Source: a virus
Strand: one strand, 5' to 3'
Length of the DNA: 64,000 nt
Virus record (IMG/VR): IMGVR_UViG_3300025674_000024
Span: 1-64,000 of that record
In this document: positions 8,901 through 17,700 of the stretch, one piece after another
Layout of the letters: each line of letters starts with the position of its first letter
How positions within the stretch are numbered: the stretch's first letter is position 1
Made by a program: the position numbers and the translations under genes
Notes under the pieces: model-generated
Told to the model about the DNA's origin: nothing
Database searches by the model: none
What the model saw: only the letters and a program-made list of their open reading frames with translations

Positions 8901-8913
8901 TGCTGGATGCCAT
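5902..8913 (-). CDS. Large tailspike/fibre with docking module, repeats and beta-helix
   Basis: This 1003-residue protein has four parts. Residues 1-130 are the shared docking module (IQLLRSTNAQERPFP, NLNSTEPGLFFKAADG, GEMWLDKS). Next is a beta segment ending PFSVAAIPDGS. At about 190-275 there are tandem decapeptides DDAVTTAKLA, encoded by a 30-bp DNA repeat. Then EEYVSIDDFGAVADAQ opens a long beta-helix with Asn-rich rungs, and a C-terminal beta domain follows. By analogy with phage tailspikes it binds or degrades surface glycans. The decapeptide stalk probably sets its length. It is one of five proteins in the window with this docking module. Confidence 0.85.
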   Translation of the reverse strand: MASSIQLLRSTNAQERPFPNNLLEGQPALNLNSTEPGLFFKAADGSLVKVGPAAITADGSPPNASATGLTGNTVGEMWLDKSVAPPVLKIYDGASWIDAGSGSGGGSNVSLLRWTKTATGGETSLSGPDDSGQQLAYTPGLEQLYLNGVLLERGADYAGTNGTTFSSLAALTAGDVIVVLIYSPFSVAAIPDGSITTAKLADGAVTTAKLADDAVTTAKLADDAVTTAKLADDAVTTAKLADDAVTTAKLADGAVTDSKIPAGAAVDSNKLEYDPGIVTDAAAVAPYPLFGTMAPGSVPVSVNDKFEEYVSIDDFGAVADAQIRYDGETVGGSKILRCSEPIFSSADAGKSVVIQGVDDYGFFNSRITGVNSSTEVRLQGTPTYSETNVKFAFGSDNAPAINAAGAYALKRYETEGKKTGVFIPAGTYGISSLTLYVSHTSYFGTGRSSQIVNVSNVWTPGSFGTGLSRGRYLVRVYKAANDVNRGDFFITMTNPADASYIGTGLRLIKSQSSYTPSGDNPDFAEIVNVLEVDSTTGRLYLEHPLNYSFVGVEVAKPNDYTNGSSPADTWVMKSSIRDVSIISNSDSTAINFSGCYEIEVYNCYLESPGRTNSNAVNRLSMRNCTLACANGFMEWKTGSVDSVFENMFFLRIPPPKRGTRIPQQPSEPIIDWGEGSKGLTFRNISVFAPGAEFPNGVSGQATTEADITFDNIYIRAKSIDEGIVLRTTKEESSGNFRFTNFHFDVEEMRYVVLAQVNSLISPQAVMMDYYVENVSCRGDTNVTTAAIAAYMPSEYWPNATITNVRANGRVILGQKSSGSKNKVPDGILSNCITSYFVDPDNVSINLKGNSRFGEGDLWFECFRVTAAESVTSTVVNDTWRTCNFPALPAYTYGADKILFEGKLVMVGAANHYFTAFDGANSTSAAPISSTDGEVVMVSGEIFVTETSYELTMVLTSNSGTRIESITRAATPRTDGYPLEFRIWSDSGSVSVRNFSIKPALFGS
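8161..8340. repeat. 30-bp tandem repeat inside tailspike stalk
   Basis: Four consecutive 30-bp units (8161-8280) are identical, each beginning tgcgagcttcgcggtcgtta. Units at 8281 and 8311 are degenerate, as is one before 8161. On the minus strand each encodes a DDAVTTAKLA decapeptide. Exact DNA identity implies recent copy-number change by slippage or recombination. Confidence 0.9.
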
Positions 8914-8942
8914 GGCGTGTCTGAGTTCTTATTCTTCCGAGG

Positions 8943-10325
8943 TCATACCCCGATCACAGTCCAGTTGGAGCCGTTGTACCAACAGAGAGCGGCGGCGGCT
9001 CCCCCACCTGAGACTATTGAACCGATAGCTGGAGCACTAGCGTCGGTTACTCTCGCAATCTGCCCGACGGTGCCGGCTGGGAGTTGGTTCGCTCCGGCTC
9101 CCACCGTGTAAGCCTTCGCGGTCTGGAAGATCGCGGCAGCGTGCTCCGCGTAGTCACTGTCGTCGGATACTCGCGTCTCCAGGACCGCGACATTATCCTT
9201 GAGACCCGGGGACGTCGGAGCGTTGTCTCCTATCTGAACGAGACCGCCGCCCGTGGGCTCGAGAATGATGTTGTTGGCCGCACCGCCCGCGTAGATCGTC
9301 AGGGCGCCTACGGCGTAAAGATCGGTGAGGCCAGAGATAGACGTGATGTTGCTCAGCGAGGAGACGAAAGAGAGGTCCCCTGCGCCATCCGTCACCATGA
9401 CATTGCCGGAGGTCCCGTCCGCGGTCGGAAATCTTAGTGTGTAAGACCCGGCCGGCGGAATGTTTTGCACTCCAAGGGTCAGAGTTTCCCCAGCACCATC
9501 GTCTAGGATGACGGAAGTGAGAGTCGGAGTCGCGGAGGCGGAGATGGTGATAGACCCTCCCGCGTTAGCTATTCCGATGTTTACCCCGGCTGTGAGGGTC
9601 GTCTTAGTCCAACCGCCCCCGACGTTATTGCCTATGAGAAGTTCTCCGTCAAGTGGAGCAGCGGACACGCCCGTACCGCCCACCGTATAAGGTAGAGTTC
9701 CGCTTGTGATCTTTGACGCGTTGAGGTTTGGGATGCGGGATGCGGAGAATGTTCCCGTGGTGATTTTTGACGCGTCGAGGCTGGGGATACGGCCTGGGTC
9801 TAGAGCTCCGGTGACGATCTTGGAGGCGTCGATGCCGGGGATGTCGTTGGCGACGAGAGCACGGAACGTCGGTGTACCGTCGGAGAGGTCCGGGCTGGCG
9901 AATACTCTGTTCTTGATCTGATCTTGCAGGGTCGCAGATATGCTTCCGGAAGAAGTCACCGGGGCTCCACTTACATTGAAGACGGAGTCAAAGGTGAGAC
10001 CGACGGACGTGACTGTGCCACCAGGATCGTCGAAGCATGTGACCCACACACCGCCGTCGTAGATCTTCAAGATAGGGCTCGAGCCGGAAGTGTCTAGCCA
10101 GGCCTCTCCCTTGGAATTGCCGGGTTCCCCCTCTGGGTTCGTGTTGGGAACTTCATCTCCGATAGCCACGGGCCCAACTTTGAACAGAGTTCCGGTACGA
10201 TCTGAAAAGAAAAGTCCGGGCTCGCTTTCGTTGAGGTTGACCATCGGGACGCCGTTGGCCAATACGCCGGGATCGGGTCTTTGCCTCGCAATATCGGAGC
10301 GGAGAAGTTGTATCGTAGTCGCCAT
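8943..10325 (-). CDS. Tail fibre protein with shared docking module
   Basis: The 460-residue product starts MATTIQLLRSDIARQRPDPG and has the whole docking module (NLNESEPGLFFSDRTG, KVGPVAIG, GEAWLDTSGS, LKIYDGGVWV). The middle part has three repeats around DASKI(V/T)TGxLxxxRIPxL. The C-terminal half is Gly/Ala/Thr-rich fibre-like sequence ending in an ICA-like beta segment (AGTVGQIARVTDA). It shares one base with the downstream fibre gene (10325). The role is inferred from the module and neighbours: a fibre or its extension for host attachment. Confidence 0.8.
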   Translation of the reverse strand: MATTIQLLRSDIARQRPDPGVLANGVPMVNLNESEPGLFFSDRTGTLFKVGPVAIGDEVPNTNPEGEPGNSKGEAWLDTSGSSPILKIYDGGVWVTCFDDPGGTVTSVGLTFDSVFNVSGAPVTSSGSISATLQDQIKNRVFASPDLSDGTPTFRALVANDIPGIDASKIVTGALDPGRIPSLDASKITTGTFSASRIPNLNASKITSGTLPYTVGGTGVSAAPLDGELLIGNNVGGGWTKTTLTAGVNIGIANAGGSITISASATPTLTSVILDDGAGETLTLGVQNIPPAGSYTLRFPTADGTSGNVMVTDGAGDLSFVSSLSNITSISGLTDLYAVGALTIYAGGAANNIILEPTGGGLVQIGDNAPTSPGLKDNVAVLETRVSDDSDYAEHAAAIFQTAKAYTVGAGANQLPAGTVGQIARVTDASAPAIGSIVSGGGAAAALCWYNGSNWTVIGV

Positions 10326-10900
10326 CAGTCGATCGCCTCCATGACGATCTTGAACGACTTGCCAGTGCGGTTATTGCGAAGCTTGATGAAGTCGTCCTGC
10401 TCGATGACAGTCCAGTCACCGGCCTCGCTTTTGAGATTAAGGTCCCCGGTCGTGATTACTCTCGTGTATAGATTTGCCAAACGTCGAGAAGAAGAACCAA
10501 TATCGAATTGGTCATCATCCGTCGGGAAGAGGGAGTTATTGAGGGAGATTTTTGCGGCTGTGACCGCGCCGTTGGCGATCTTATCCGTGGTGATCGTTCC
10601 GTCAAGCACGTTGACCACGACCCAGCCGGCTTCCGTGTAGACCTTCATCGACGGGCTCACCGGGTCCGTAATATCCAGCCACATCTCCCCGACAGAACGC
10701 TCAGTCCAGTTGATTTGATGTGGCGCGTCAGTCCCAACGTGCACCGGACCAGCCTTCACAAGCTCACCGTTGTCCGTTCGGAAGTAGAGGCCGGTGGAGT
10801 CCGAATTGTAGTTTACCGCCAGCTGTCCGGGGGAAAGATCTAGAGGCTGTGGCCTCCTGGCGTACTCGCCGGATCTGATATGCTGTACGAGGAAGGTCAT
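10325..10900 (-). CDS. Short fibre-associated protein with docking and RNNKTG modules
   Basis: This 191-residue protein joins a diverged docking module (HIRSGEYARRPQPLDL, NYNSDSTGLYFRTDNG, GEMWLDITDP) to the stalk-type motif DGTITTDKIANGAVTAAKIS. It ends in a C-terminal module, GDWTVIEQDDFIKLRNNRTG then KSFKIVMEAID. The same C-terminal module occurs in the genes at 12398-12895 and 37347-37681, suggesting exchangeable virion parts. It follows a terminator plus GGGTAAAAC motif, so it may begin a transcript for the spikes and fibres downstream. Confidence 0.75.
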   Translation of the reverse strand: MTFLVQHIRSGEYARRPQPLDLSPGQLAVNYNSDSTGLYFRTDNGELVKAGPVHVGTDAPHQINWTERSVGEMWLDITDPVSPSMKVYTEAGWVVVNVLDGTITTDKIANGAVTAAKISLNNSLFPTDDDQFDIGSSSRRLANLYTRVITTGDLNLKSEAGDWTVIEQDDFIKLRNNRTGKSFKIVMEAID

Positions 10901-10946
10901 AGTCGCTCGTGGATGACTCTCTCGGAGTACAAGTTCTTCTGTGATG

Positions 10947-10954
10947 TTTTACCC
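10947..10954 (-). promoter_or_regulatory. Putative phage promoter element GGGTAAAA
   Basis: On the minus strand TTTCGGGGTAAAACATCAC lies directly downstream of a rho-independent terminator and 46 nt before the ATG of the fibre gene at 10900. The terminator-then-motif arrangement is seen again at 31531 and 50273. Confidence 0.5.
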
Positions 10955-10978
10955 CGAAACCATTCCGCGGTTTCCATG

Positions 10979-11003
10979 AAAAAGCCCCTCGCGGAGGAGG
11001 GGC
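10979..11003 (-). terminator. Rho-independent terminator
   Basis: On the minus strand GCCCCTC and GAGGGGC form a 7-bp perfect stem around a CTCCGC loop, followed by TTTTT. It ends the unit of the 86-aa gene at 11030-11290 and precedes a promoter-like motif. Confidence 0.85.
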
Positions 11004-11029
11004 GGGTGGGAGTTAGGTTCCCGGAACGA

Positions 11030-11290
11030 TCACTCGGCGTCGGAAGCGGGGGTGGGAATCGAGGCCTGGTAGGCGGCGATGACCTCGGGTGTCCAGAGGG
11101 CACCGGCGACCGCCTTCACCTCTTCGCACTCGTTGGTGAGGTCGTCTCCGGGGGCCACAACATGACGAAGGTAGCTACGACCGACCTCCTCACCGTCCTT
11201 TTTGACGATGGTGGCTTCGCGGCACTGGATGATGGAGTAAGGGGGAATGATCTCGAGTTTGTACTCGAAGCTTTCTGTGAAAGTTGCCAT
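11030..11290 (-). CDS. Small conserved protein between fibre genes, 86 aa
   Basis: The 86-residue protein (starting MATFTESFEYKLEIIPPYSI) alternates charged strands and ends in a helical, Ala-rich, acidic tail. Similar short proteins accompany tail fibres in phages of cyanobacteria as I remember them, but the function is not known. It could be a fibre chaperone or cap; this rests only on location. It is the last gene before the terminator at 10979-11003. Confidence 0.7.
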   Translation of the reverse strand: MATFTESFEYKLEIIPPYSIIQCREATIVKKDGEEVGRSYLRHVVAPGDDLTNECEEVKAVAGALWTPEVIAAYQASIPTPASDAE

Positions 11291-11366
11291 GATTAGGGAC
11301 TGCCGTCGGGCAGTGACAGGTTTACAGGGTCAGGGGTTTCGTAGTTGTGCCGGATTGCGCCGGGGA

Positions 11367-12278
11367 TCAGCCTGCAAAGTAACTGAAGGAAAAAAGAATC
11401 ACCGAAGTTGCGGTGACTTCCTGGGCGGAAGCATTAGTGTAAGATGTCCCTATTGCATGATGAACCCTTAGTTTATTAGTTCCAGCAAGTGTTCTTCCGA
11501 CAAATTCCCCAACATTTCCCGAGTTAACGTTATTAACGATTACCGAAATCCCTATGAAACTAGCGGCTTGTGACGTGTTACTTACAGTAAATGGTAGGTC
11601 TATCTCAAAATAGCCGACTGGGGACGAGATCGACGAGACCGACAAGGATCCCCCGACTGAAACTAAACCCCCGACCTTCACATAGTAGAGACGCTGATTG
11701 GCGGCGTTGAGGGTGATTGTCCCGGAGGTTCCGCATGTTACAGTGGAAATATGAGTGCCCTCCTCGTAGTCGTCCAGCGCGTTGGCGGCCGTGAAGGCAT
11801 CGCCGTTGAACACAATGCCGCCGGTGCTGGTCGGAAGTCCGATGTAGGAGCCGTCGGTTAAGTGTCTAGCGGTAAAGAGTTCCCTTTCCGCTGGCGCTAC
11901 ACCAAATCTCTGCCAGACGGTAAAGTTGGGCTCAATGGTGAAGTTCGAGCGGAAGTCCGCGCCGAACTTCACCCAGCCTTGTTCCGTGCCGAAGTCGCTG
12001 GAGCGGAGGCCGCAGGTGATGAGACTCTTCTTGTTAAGAGGGCCCGTCGCAACGTCGTAGTCCGTGAGTACCGCGAGGGTGTCGGTGCCCGTGGTGACGC
12101 TCGTGTACTCTGTGTTGCCGAAGATGCGAGTGCGGTCCTTCGTCATCAGCGCGATGTTCTCGGACTGCGCCGCGATACCGAGAGTGTTGGACGAGAAGCG
12201 GTAGAGTCCGAGATCCGTGTCCGATGAGAATGTGAAACTGGGGGTGGCGACTGCGCCGTTCCCTGTGAAGACTGCCAT
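11367..12278 (-). CDS. Tail fibre / receptor-binding candidate
   Basis: The 303-residue protein starts MAVFTGNGAVATPSFTFSSD and continues DLGLYRFSSNTLGIAA. This type of opening is common in cyanophage and environmental-phage fibre proteins, where each chain supplies a coiled intertwined segment. The middle has NGDAFTAANALDDYEEG, an opening I associate with C-terminal fibre-tip domains. The rest is Ser/Gly/Val-rich beta sequence typical of a receptor-binding tip. No enzymatic motif is seen. A 120-bp gap before the next gene contains a 7-bp hairpin (CACGACC/GGTCGTG, 12351-12367) and nothing else recognisable. Confidence 0.75.
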   Translation of the reverse strand: MAVFTGNGAVATPSFTFSSDTDLGLYRFSSNTLGIAAQSENIALMTKDRTRIFGNTEYTSVTTGTDTLAVLTDYDVATGPLNKKSLITCGLRSSDFGTEQGWVKFGADFRSNFTIEPNFTVWQRFGVAPAERELFTARHLTDGSYIGLPTSTGGIVFNGDAFTAANALDDYEEGTHISTVTCGTSGTITLNAANQRLYYVKVGGLVSVGGSLSVSSISSPVGYFEIDLPFTVSNTSQAASFIGISVIVNNVNSGNVGEFVGRTLAGTNKLRVHHAIGTSYTNASAQEVTATSVILFSFSYFAG

Positions 12279-12397
12279 GATGAGTGAAGAGTAATGTGCT
12301 GATGGCTGCGGCCCAGAAGATAAGACTTAAGGGCTATAATCTTTGGGTTTCACGACCTGCGGTCGTGCAGGTTGAGAATAGCGTGGAGGGAAAGGCG

Positions 12398-12895
12398 TCA
12401 GCCTTCCATTTCCTCCATGACGAGTCGGAAGACTCGTCCGGTCTTGTTGTTTCTGAGGGTGAGGAAGTCGCTCTCCTCGATCATCGTCCAGTCGCCCTTG
12501 TCGTTCTTCAGGTGAAGGTCACCGGTGTAGACGTCGTCGGCGTAGACGTTCCGCCAGCGGACGGAGTTGGTACCGAGGTCGTGAGTGCTGTCGGCGGAGG
12601 GGACTACATTACCGGCCGCGTTGATCGCGTCAACGTAGAGGTTGGCCCAGCGGAGAGCGGATGACCCGAGGTCGTGAGCGCTGTCCACGTCGGGGATGAT
12701 GTCTCCTTCAGCGGTGAACCCGTCAATCGCGTTGATGTACAGGGTGCCCCACTGGAGGGCCGCAGTTCCGAGATCTCGGCTACCGGAGGCGTCCGGGAGA
12801 AGATCGCCCGCAAAATCGTACTGGCCGGCGACGGAGAGGTCGATGGTGACGTTGGTCCCCTCGATGATGTCAGCGCGGATTGTTCCGTATGCCAT
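12398..12895 (-). CDS. Fibre-associated protein with repeated DLGSxxLRW motifs
   Basis: The 165-residue product has three tandem ~30-residue repeats (DASGSRDLGTAALQWGTLYI, SAHDLGSSALRWANLYVDAI, STHDLGTNSVRWRNVYADDV). I know this pattern from phage fibre shafts where each repeat makes one turn. It ends in the GDWTMIEESDFLTLRNNKTG module shared with the genes at 10325-10900 and 37347-37681. A structural role in the distal tail is inferred. Confidence 0.75.
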   Translation of the reverse strand: MAYGTIRADIIEGTNVTIDLSVAGQYDFAGDLLPDASGSRDLGTAALQWGTLYINAIDGFTAEGDIIPDVDSAHDLGSSALRWANLYVDAINAAGNVVPSADSTHDLGTNSVRWRNVYADDVYTGDLHLKNDKGDWTMIEESDFLTLRNNKTGRVFRLVMEEMEG

Positions 12896-12944
12896 GGTTC
12901 CTTAAGAATGGAATGCTTGGGTGAAAGATGAAAAGACTAATGGC

Positions 12945-14012
12945 TTAGGCCACGACGTAGCGGGAACCCACGGGCACCGTCACGGTCACGCCTGGGTTTA
13001 CGGCCACGGGGCCAACAGACAGGGCGTTATTTCCTAGCGTCACCGTGTAATTGGTCGCGATTGTCTGACTAAACTCCTGGATGGGGCCCTGGTCGGATGA
13101 CCAAGTCAAAGATCCGCTTCCGTTGGTCTGAAGGAATTGCCCAGGAGCGCCGTCGGCATTGGGCAGCGTCCAGGTGACGTTGGCCGCGATGGACGAGGGA
13201 GCGCGGAGAGCCACATAATTGGAACCGGCCACGGTGCCAGCGTGGAACCGCAGGGGCTGCTGGTTAATGTGGCGGGTGGCGGCGGCGAACGTCGTCTGGG
13301 AATTAACGGTGAGGAAATCGCTCGAGTCCGTGCCGACTGTTACGCCATTGGAAAACGTCGCGGCGGCGTTGACCTGCAGGGTGTCGATCGTGTCGTCGTT
13401 GCCCAGGGTGACGTTACCATCCACTCCCAGGGTCCCGTTGATCTGTGCGTTGCCGCTGACGTTGAGGTTCGTCAGGTTGCCGCTGGACAGGTCGGTCCAG
13501 GTTGTCCCGTCGTAACCGCGGAAGTAGTTGGTGGTGGTGTCAAATCGCACCATGCCCGCGGCTGGCGTGATGCTGGACTCATCAGCGGAGGGACCGTTAG
13601 GAACGCGGATGTAGGCGCTCGCCCCAGTGCCGTTGGCGATGAGGGTGGAGACCGTGAGGGTCTTCGACAGCGAGAAGTTCCCGTTGGCGTTGTCGACCTG
13701 AAAGCCGCTCGCCGGCACCCACTGGGTACCGTTGTAGACCTTCATCACCGCGTTGGCGAAGGAGGAGCGTCCGTCGAGCCACGTCTCTCCCTGGACGTTA
13801 CCGCTGGGGCCGGCCGCGGCGGAGTTCGGCGGAGAGCCACTGGATGTGATGGCGACCGGGCCCACCTTGAACAGGGTGCCGTCGGTTGCTTTGAAGAAGA
13901 GGCCAGGCTCAGCAACGTTTAGGTTTACCGCGGGCTGGCCTTCGAGAAGAGACGTAGGCGAAGGTCTCTTCTGTGAAACGCTGCTTCTTAGCAGCTGTAG
14001 ATTTGTCGTCAG
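12945..14012 (-). CDS. Tail fibre with docking module; apparent CTG start
   Basis: The docking module is complete only if translation begins upstream of the first ATG (13863-13865). The frame LTTNLQLLRSSVSQKRPSPT and then NLNVAEPGLFFKATDG is open back to 14012, where a CTG sits 7 nt after GAGGA. No ATG, GTG or TTG occurs in frame before the upstream stop. Comparison with the MATTIQLLRS and MASSIQLLRS starts of its paralogues puts the start exactly at this CTG. The product is then 355 residues. The C-terminal half has fibre repeats (NAQINGTLGVDGNVTLGNDD) and a beta tip. Confidence 0.7.
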   Translation of the reverse strand: MTTNLQLLRSSVSQKRPSPTSLLEGQPAVNLNVAEPGLFFKATDGTLFKVGPVAITSSGSPPNSAAAGPSGNVQGETWLDGRSSFANAVMKVYNGTQWVPASGFQVDNANGNFSLSKTLTVSTLIANGTGASAYIRVPNGPSADESSITPAAGMVRFDTTTNYFRGYDGTTWTDLSSGNLTNLNVSGNAQINGTLGVDGNVTLGNDDTIDTLQVNAAATFSNGVTVGTDSSDFLTVNSQTTFAAATRHINQQPLRFHAGTVAGSNYVALRAPSSIAANVTWTLPNADGAPGQFLQTNGSGSLTWSSDQGPIQEFSQTIATNYTVTLGNNALSVGPVAVNPGVTVTVPVGSRYVVA

Positions 14013-14092
14013 GGTTCTGTCCTCAAACTCGACAGTAAGTAGTGATCTCCTAATTCAAGGAGCTCTGTGAGATTAAGATCTCTGAGCTGAAT

Positions 14093-14710
14093 TTACCCAA
14101 GCCATTTTGGCCTTTTCTTACACCCTTCAATCCAGTGCTGTTCAGCCTTATCGGGGTGCACCATGTGGGCTTTATCCTCCAACGGATCGTAGTACCACCT
14201 ATATTCTTTTCTCTGCTCACTCATACGTTCAGCGTACCCTGGAGGTTTCTTAAACCCTCTTTGAGCTTTTCTCATCTTTTGACGAGTCTCTTCGGGCCTC
14301 TTTTTGCCTTTCCAAGCCTTGCTTACAGCCTCTTTTTGTTTTTGACTTGAAGGCTTACCCCACCTGTGGTTGTTTTGTCCTTTCTTCTGTTGGCTTAACA
14401 GTGCCTTAGTCTCTTTACTGTGGGTTCCCCAAGAAATCCCCAAGACGCTAAACCCACTTGGTGTAGCCTTACACCTATTTGCAAAGTGCTGACTCGTCGC
14501 CACGTCAAATACCTCGTGCAAAGAGGCCTCGGCATTCGCAGCCTCCTCGCGCGTCTCAAACTCCGACCAAACCCACTTCTCCACGGGAGAATACTCTGGG
14601 TCCTTATGCGAACCCATGTAGGGATCCTCAGCGGGATCGCACTCGCAGGACCTTACGCCGATGTAATATCTCCCACAATCTCCCTTGGTGACGTATACGT
14701 AATGTCTCAT
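14093..14710 (-). CDS. GIY-YIG homing endonuclease with NUMOD3-like motifs
   Basis: The N-terminus MRHYVYVTKGDCGRYYIGVR matches a GIY-YIG nuclease domain in its variant Y-V-Y...Y-I-G form. It is followed by the phage Seg-type YMGSHKD and a conserved FETREEAANAEA helix. From about residue 110 there are short basic repeats (HRWGKPSSQKQKEA, KRPEETRQKMRKAQRG) typical of NUMOD3 DNA-binding elements. The 205-residue protein is probably a free-standing mobile endonuclease inserted between fibre genes. Lower similarity in style to its neighbours and no role in the virion are expected. Confidence 0.85.
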   Translation of the reverse strand: MRHYVYVTKGDCGRYYIGVRSCECDPAEDPYMGSHKDPEYSPVEKWVWSEFETREEAANAEASLHEVFDVATSQHFANRCKATPSGFSVLGISWGTHSKETKALLSQQKKGQNNHRWGKPSSQKQKEAVSKAWKGKKRPEETRQKMRKAQRGFKKPPGYAERMSEQRKEYRWYYDPLEDKAHMVHPDKAEQHWIEGCKKRPKWLG

Positions 14711-14722
14711 ATTTGACAGAGT

Positions 14723-14745
14723 CCCAGATACTTATTGTACCTGGG
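14723..14745 (-). promoter_or_regulatory. Hairpin just upstream of the GIY-YIG start
   Basis: On the minus strand CCCAGGTAC pairs with GTATCTGGG (9 bp including one G-U) around AATAA, 12 nt upstream of the endonuclease ATG. There is no T-tract, so it is not a standard terminator. Hairpins in this position are known to limit early translation of T4 homing endonucleases; a similar role here is inference. Confidence 0.45.
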
Positions 14746-14794
14746 AACTCTTATCGTAAACCTACGCCGTCACGTCCTGCGGCGCGAAATACTC

Positions 14795-17700
14795 CTAAGT
14801 AACCTCCGTGCGGAGGAGGGTCGTGCCAGTACCGCCCGCGACCGTCTTACCGGTGATCAGGAACTCTCCGCGCTCGTCCTGTCCGGTCGCGTAGATCACT
14901 CCGCCCCACACTTCCATCGACATCGCGTCAAAGCGCTCTCGGAGAGAGAGCTGCGAGGTCTGATAACGCGGAAGACCCTTAGCGTAGGTGTAATATCCGG
15001 CCCATTCCCACGTATGATTACCGCAACGGATCGTGGATGGGCGGTTAAACTCCACGGGCCAAGTGCCGGTATAGTGAGCGTAACCGTTAGGACCCACATT
15101 CTCCATCGCCGTCACGGAGAGATTGCGTGAGGTCCATAGTTGCGGAACAAGCATCGCTTCCACCTGTTCATAGGAGAATCCGAGAAGTACAAGCAAACGA
15201 GTCATCGCCGCCTTCGTCGGGTGCCACCACGGATCGTAAATGGTCGCGTCCGCGAGTGACGATCCGCCGGAAATCAGTCCCAATGTGGTCGTACCGTCAT
15301 CATTATCGTACACGTTGTTGAACGTCGGGTTTGTTAGATCGTATTGAACTCCGCGCGGATAGCAGGAGAGCTGAGGGTAACTGTCGGTGGGATCCTGTGT
15401 GTTAGCCACACTGTCGGAACCGATCCAGGTGTCGGTGACGGGCTGACAGTACTCGTAGTTCTTGCTCCGAAGCCACGCGGATTTGTTCTCCACTGGGTCA
15501 GGCTTATACTCCTCTTGAGCCTCATCGTTAAAAGACGCGTAGAAAAGTCGTTCCTCATACGAAGCGTAAGCTCCTCGCGGATAGTTAAACTCGACATTAG
15601 TTGTATCGAATCCGTTATTTCCCTGTGGTAACCAAGGCTTAAATCCGTCTGCGGAAGAAAGAGTCACGTAATAATTCTGCGAGCCTTGAGTGGGGACGAT
15701 AAGCGGTTCGGACCCGTTGGGGTTGTTACCTTCGGACGATGTTCTCGTGTCGGTCACGCTGAAGAGGTGGTTCCAGCCGCCAGTCTGCCCCGGATCCAAC
15801 TGGGACCCGATTTTGAGCAAGTCAGCAACACCCGCTCCAGGCTTCTCGGCTAGTCTCAGGATGAAGCCGATCTCGGGCGGACGGTGGGACTGGGACGTAT
15901 TGTTCACCCACAGCGAATAGTTCCGATCGATAGGAGGACGTGGATCTACAAAGCGCCGGATGTACATCAGGCTCAAACGAGTTAATGGCACGCCGCTGTT
16001 CACCGCGGCGTAGATCTCGTTGCCGGCCGTCTCCGTTGTGAGTGTGAGACTGTCAGAGGAGAGAGGGTTGCCGACGGTAGACAATTGGGCTTTATACGTC
16101 GTGCCCGTGTCGTAGTCCTCGATCCACACGTAGCTTCCCTGACGGAAAGTGTAAGGAAGGATCGCGCGAGTGTCGAGCTCGGTGTCGAAACTGATTGTCG
16201 TATCGGTGATTGCGGAGATGCGAGCGTTGACGAAGATTCGCTTCGTATTGTTCGTGTCGAGCACCATCTGCTTGGTGATCGCCGCGGGACGACGAATGCC
16301 TTGGATTGTGAATCCTTTGTCAGGATCCTCCGAGCCACCAGAAGTACCGATGCCCGCGAATCCTTCTGCTCTCAGAGCGATGCCACCGAAGTTCGAGTTG
16401 GCGTTAGTCACCGAGATGGTTCCGCCATTTTTAGCCCAATAGTTCACCGACACGCCGATCGCGAAGGACGCGACGATCTGAGAGAAAGCGGAGTTGGTCG
16501 CCTTCACCGCGTAGTGGCGTGTGTCCGAGACATCGTCTGGGAGACCCGAGCTCTTGTCGTCGGGAGAGTCAAAGGCAGTGCGGTAGTAGAAGCGGATGTC
16601 ACTGACCTTCACCGTGGAGAGAAGGTAGTCGATGGCGTCCTCGGAAGTCACGTCTGCGACCGGGATACCTTTAGACGCAGCGTAGGCCGTTTTCAGAGAG
16701 ACCCAGGTCTTCTCCGTAGCGTTGTACACTTCGTAGACGTCTGGGTCGTTCTGCAGGGAGACTACAGTGTAATTGCAGAAGAGAGCCGACTTGAAGCCGT
16801 TGACTTTAGCACCGTCAACCAGACCGCCACACAGGCCATAGTCAGAACGCGTGGAGCAGTTGAAGATGTACGGAGACGCGTTCTTCACACGATCCACAGT
16901 GTCGTCTGGGACTGCGGGCAACTGAGCCACGATAGTCGTCTCTCCCGGAGCGACTTCGGCGTTATTGACCGTGCCAGCGAAGTCTTGCAGGGAGAAGGCG
17001 CGTTGGACCTTTGAGTAGAAGACGTTGAGGTCTTCCTCCGTCGCGAAGTCTAAGCAGGTGAGGCGGTGGTGTGTCGTAAGCGGATAAGTGAGGGTGAGGA
17101 AGTCAGGCGGAGAGGATCCGGGAACGCCAATCTCTGGGAGTTGATTGCGGAGGATCACCCCTCCCGTGTCAATGTCACGGAGGCGGAACGTGTAAGTCGT
17201 CAGAGGCTCCGCGTAGTAGTCGCCGGCGGAGACAGTGTGTACGCCGTCATACAGCTGCGGAACTCCGGCTGGGTATGAGAGCGTCACGCGGTCCGCAGCC
17301 GCGATCTCGTCAGAGGATGCTCCGGTGGTGACTAGAGTACGGAACCCGTGAGGACGCAGGGATGTAAGGATAGCGGGATCATCTCCGTCTGCTGCATCGA
17401 TCCCAGACACGCTCACACGGCTGACCTTGTCCTTGAAGCAGAAGGACGTGAAGTAAGAGTTGCCCGTCCAGCGTAAGATGGAGGAGCGAGGTTCAATAAG
17501 TGCTGAGTCTTCCTCGAAGAGAGTCCGAGACCAGAAGGGATAGTAGGTCGGACGGATGACGGTCTTACGAAGATCGAGAGCGATGATGGAAGTTCCGCGA
17601 GGAACCACGAGGCCGCCCTCCGAAGCGTTGAAGAGGCGGATGAGGTCCTGCGTGATGCTCTGATCCTGAGCGAATCCCGCGACTTGCTGCTCGAAGAAGC

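Noticed and set aside
16085-17014. 309-codon plus-strand ORF opposite the large fibre gene
   Set aside because: Long antisense frames are expected from the codon bias here; the translation is Arg/Val-rich without a recognisable domain.
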